Origin: Lichenostomus cassidix
Lineage: Eukaryota; Chordata; Aves; Passeriformes; Meliphagidae
Reading direction: 5' to 3'
Assembly (NCBI GenBank): GCA_008360975.2
Contig: CM039182.1
Location: forward strand, 104,315,443-104,379,442
Length of the DNA stretch: 64,000 nt
The notes beneath the pieces are model-generated. The model ran no database searches. It was not told the DNA's origin and worked only from the letters and a program-made list of their open reading frames with translations. This document shows, piece after piece, positions 62,494-64,000 of the stretch. The translations under genes and the position numbers were made by a program. Position 1 is the stretch's first letter, and the number at the start of each line of letters is the position of its first letter.

Positions 62494-64000
62494 CAGATAT
62501 TAATATGTTATTATTTAATATTATTGTTTATTTTGCAGTTTTGGTTTTGAAGTCAAGATGACCATTTGCATATTCATTTCTGTAGAGAGCTTCTGTATAT
62601 TCCCTTTTAACACTGACTTTTTTTTTTGGAAACTGTTCACAGTCAAAATCAGTATTTACCATTTTGTTTTACATCCCGTCTGATATTAGTTCCATTATTT
62701 TTCTGGATAGTTGTGGAGAACGACTGCCATACTTTCTTAGAAGTAATCTGAGTGAAATTCTGCGTATTCTCATACTGAGAATCTGTCTTTCCCTTCGTAC
62801 AATTATTTTAATCTTCCTGGATTCATGATGACCCTTGTGTTTAGAGCCAATCTCTTAAGTAGCCTCCCGCAATCAGCAAACATTTGCTTTTATTTCTCTT
62901 CGTGGGTAATGTCATTTTCAGGGGTTGATATGTTGTGGTTAGACTTTATTTCTGCAGAGGAACATTCTTCTCTACTGATAAATGCCTATTTTTATTTTTC
63001 ATTTTGAGATATTCAAAGACCTATAATGCATGATACTTTCTTAGAAAAGAGATTTCCAAAAGAGAACTCTCTAAGAGAGAGTTATGCCCATGCTGTGTTA
63101 AATGGGACTCATGAGAATTTTTCAGTTTGCATCAAAAATGAAAGCAGCATTGCACTTACAACTCCATAGTTGTCTTACCATCCTATGGTAATGGAAGGTG
63201 GCACTTCCCATATGTTACTTCTCAAAAAGGCAAAATGGCAACAGGTGGCAGTTTTTACAGATTCTGTGCTGTTGGTTATTTACCCACACCCTGTTTCTCA
63301 CACGACCTTTCTGTTTCCTGGCCAGAAAGAAAACATAAAACCAAGCCCAGCATTTCACATATCTCTGATATTTAATCCCCCCCTGTTTTGTCATAGAAAA
63401 GCAAGCTACTGAAGTGTGAAGCTGCTTCCTTTGGCACTGATTTGAGATCTTGGCAATATAAATTATGGTTACTTTTTACTCTGTGTTCATGAATGTTTTT
63501 ACTGTTCCTGAATGTCTTTGTCAATGAGACAAAGCTAACTGAACAGAATGTTAATTGAAGTTTAGTTGGAGGACTGATGCTAAGATAGGATGGCTTGTAT
63601 TTCTGGTTTCCAGTTCAAATTGACAATACAGTTTACAGAGTCTGGGGAATGTGGATCTAAAGTTGCATATTCTTCTTTACATTAGATGCTTGCGTATTTG
63701 CTAAATTAATTTAATTTAGCTAAGGAAGAAGTTAAACATGTTTACTTGTATCCACGTTAAGTTGATTAGTATGCATGATGAGAAAAAGCAAAGCAAAGAG
63801 CACTTGACAGGTTTTGTCAGGCTGCATGACTGTGATTAGGCTACAAGGACAAGCATTTTGGTTTTCTGCTGCAAAAACATGTGGCTGCAAGCTTAATCCT
63901 TCTCTTCCAGGAAAAAGGCACATATTTTGTCACTCCCTTGTTTGTCCCACCAGTTGCTGAAGGTAGGAAAGCTAGGAGTGAGGTGGAATACCTCATTGTT

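Larger units (their letters stand above)
58615..64000 (+). other. GREB1L: GREB1L intron after coding exon 10 (incomplete)
   Basis: At least 5.4 kb, running off the window. Carries the CR1 with nested SINE. Acceptor-like sites at 59138, 60339 and 63910 were checked; in the required frame each meets a stop quickly and none shows family sequence. Confidence 0.85.

Noticed and set aside
63911..63962. 52-nt exon-like interval with CTTCCAG acceptor and GAAG|GTAGGA donor
   Set aside because: In the phase required after exon 10 it hits a TGA, its length is not a multiple of three, and it has no GREB1L sequence.

Overview
The window is vertebrate nuclear DNA: large AT-rich introns, few long open frames, and small exons with GT/AG boundaries. 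The repeats point to a bird, very probably a passerine. CR1 LINE copies with the avian (ATTCTATG)-type tail are present. One of them is interrupted by a tRNA-Ile-headed SINE with a CR1-like tail, the architecture of TguSINE1, which I know from songbirds. The species cannot be named from the sequence.

Only one protein-coding gene can be supported: GREB1L (GREB1-like, a retinoic-acid-receptor co-activator) on the + strand. Ten coding exons lie between 37846 and 58614 and encode about the first 517 residues of a protein that is roughly 1900 residues in mammals. The C-terminal part, including the glycosyltransferase-like region described for the GREB1 family, lies beyond the right edge. All ten recognised exons join in phase 1, and every internal exon is a multiple of three.

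Layout: 1-37842 has no recognisable coding sequence. It is probably 5' intron and/or upstream flank of GREB1L, with candidate untranslated exons at 23522-23625 and 34899-35080, and a small CpG-rich patch ending at a good splice donor near 22411-22580. The first two coding exons (37843-38465) are separated by a 265-bp intron. A 7-kb intron follows, then exons 3-5 (45418-50480), a tight cluster of exons 6-8 (53681-54789), exon 9 (56503-56640) and exon 10 (58429-58614). The last 5.4 kb is intron and contains the CR1 plus nested SINE (about 61365-62495).

Older repeats include an ancient CR1 fragment directly followed by a MIR/CORE-SINE-like remnant (53190-53425), another MIR-like remnant (36545-36660), and a 50-bp CR1 tail (30075-30126). 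No bacterial, viral, CRISPR, rRNA or functional tRNA feature was seen. I found no undescribed multi-gene system. The more interesting points are the uniform phase-1 exon chain, a myristoylation-like N-terminus, the nested SINE, a 552-nt antisense open frame in an intron, candidate 5' exons, and a near-perfect 26-bp palindrome.
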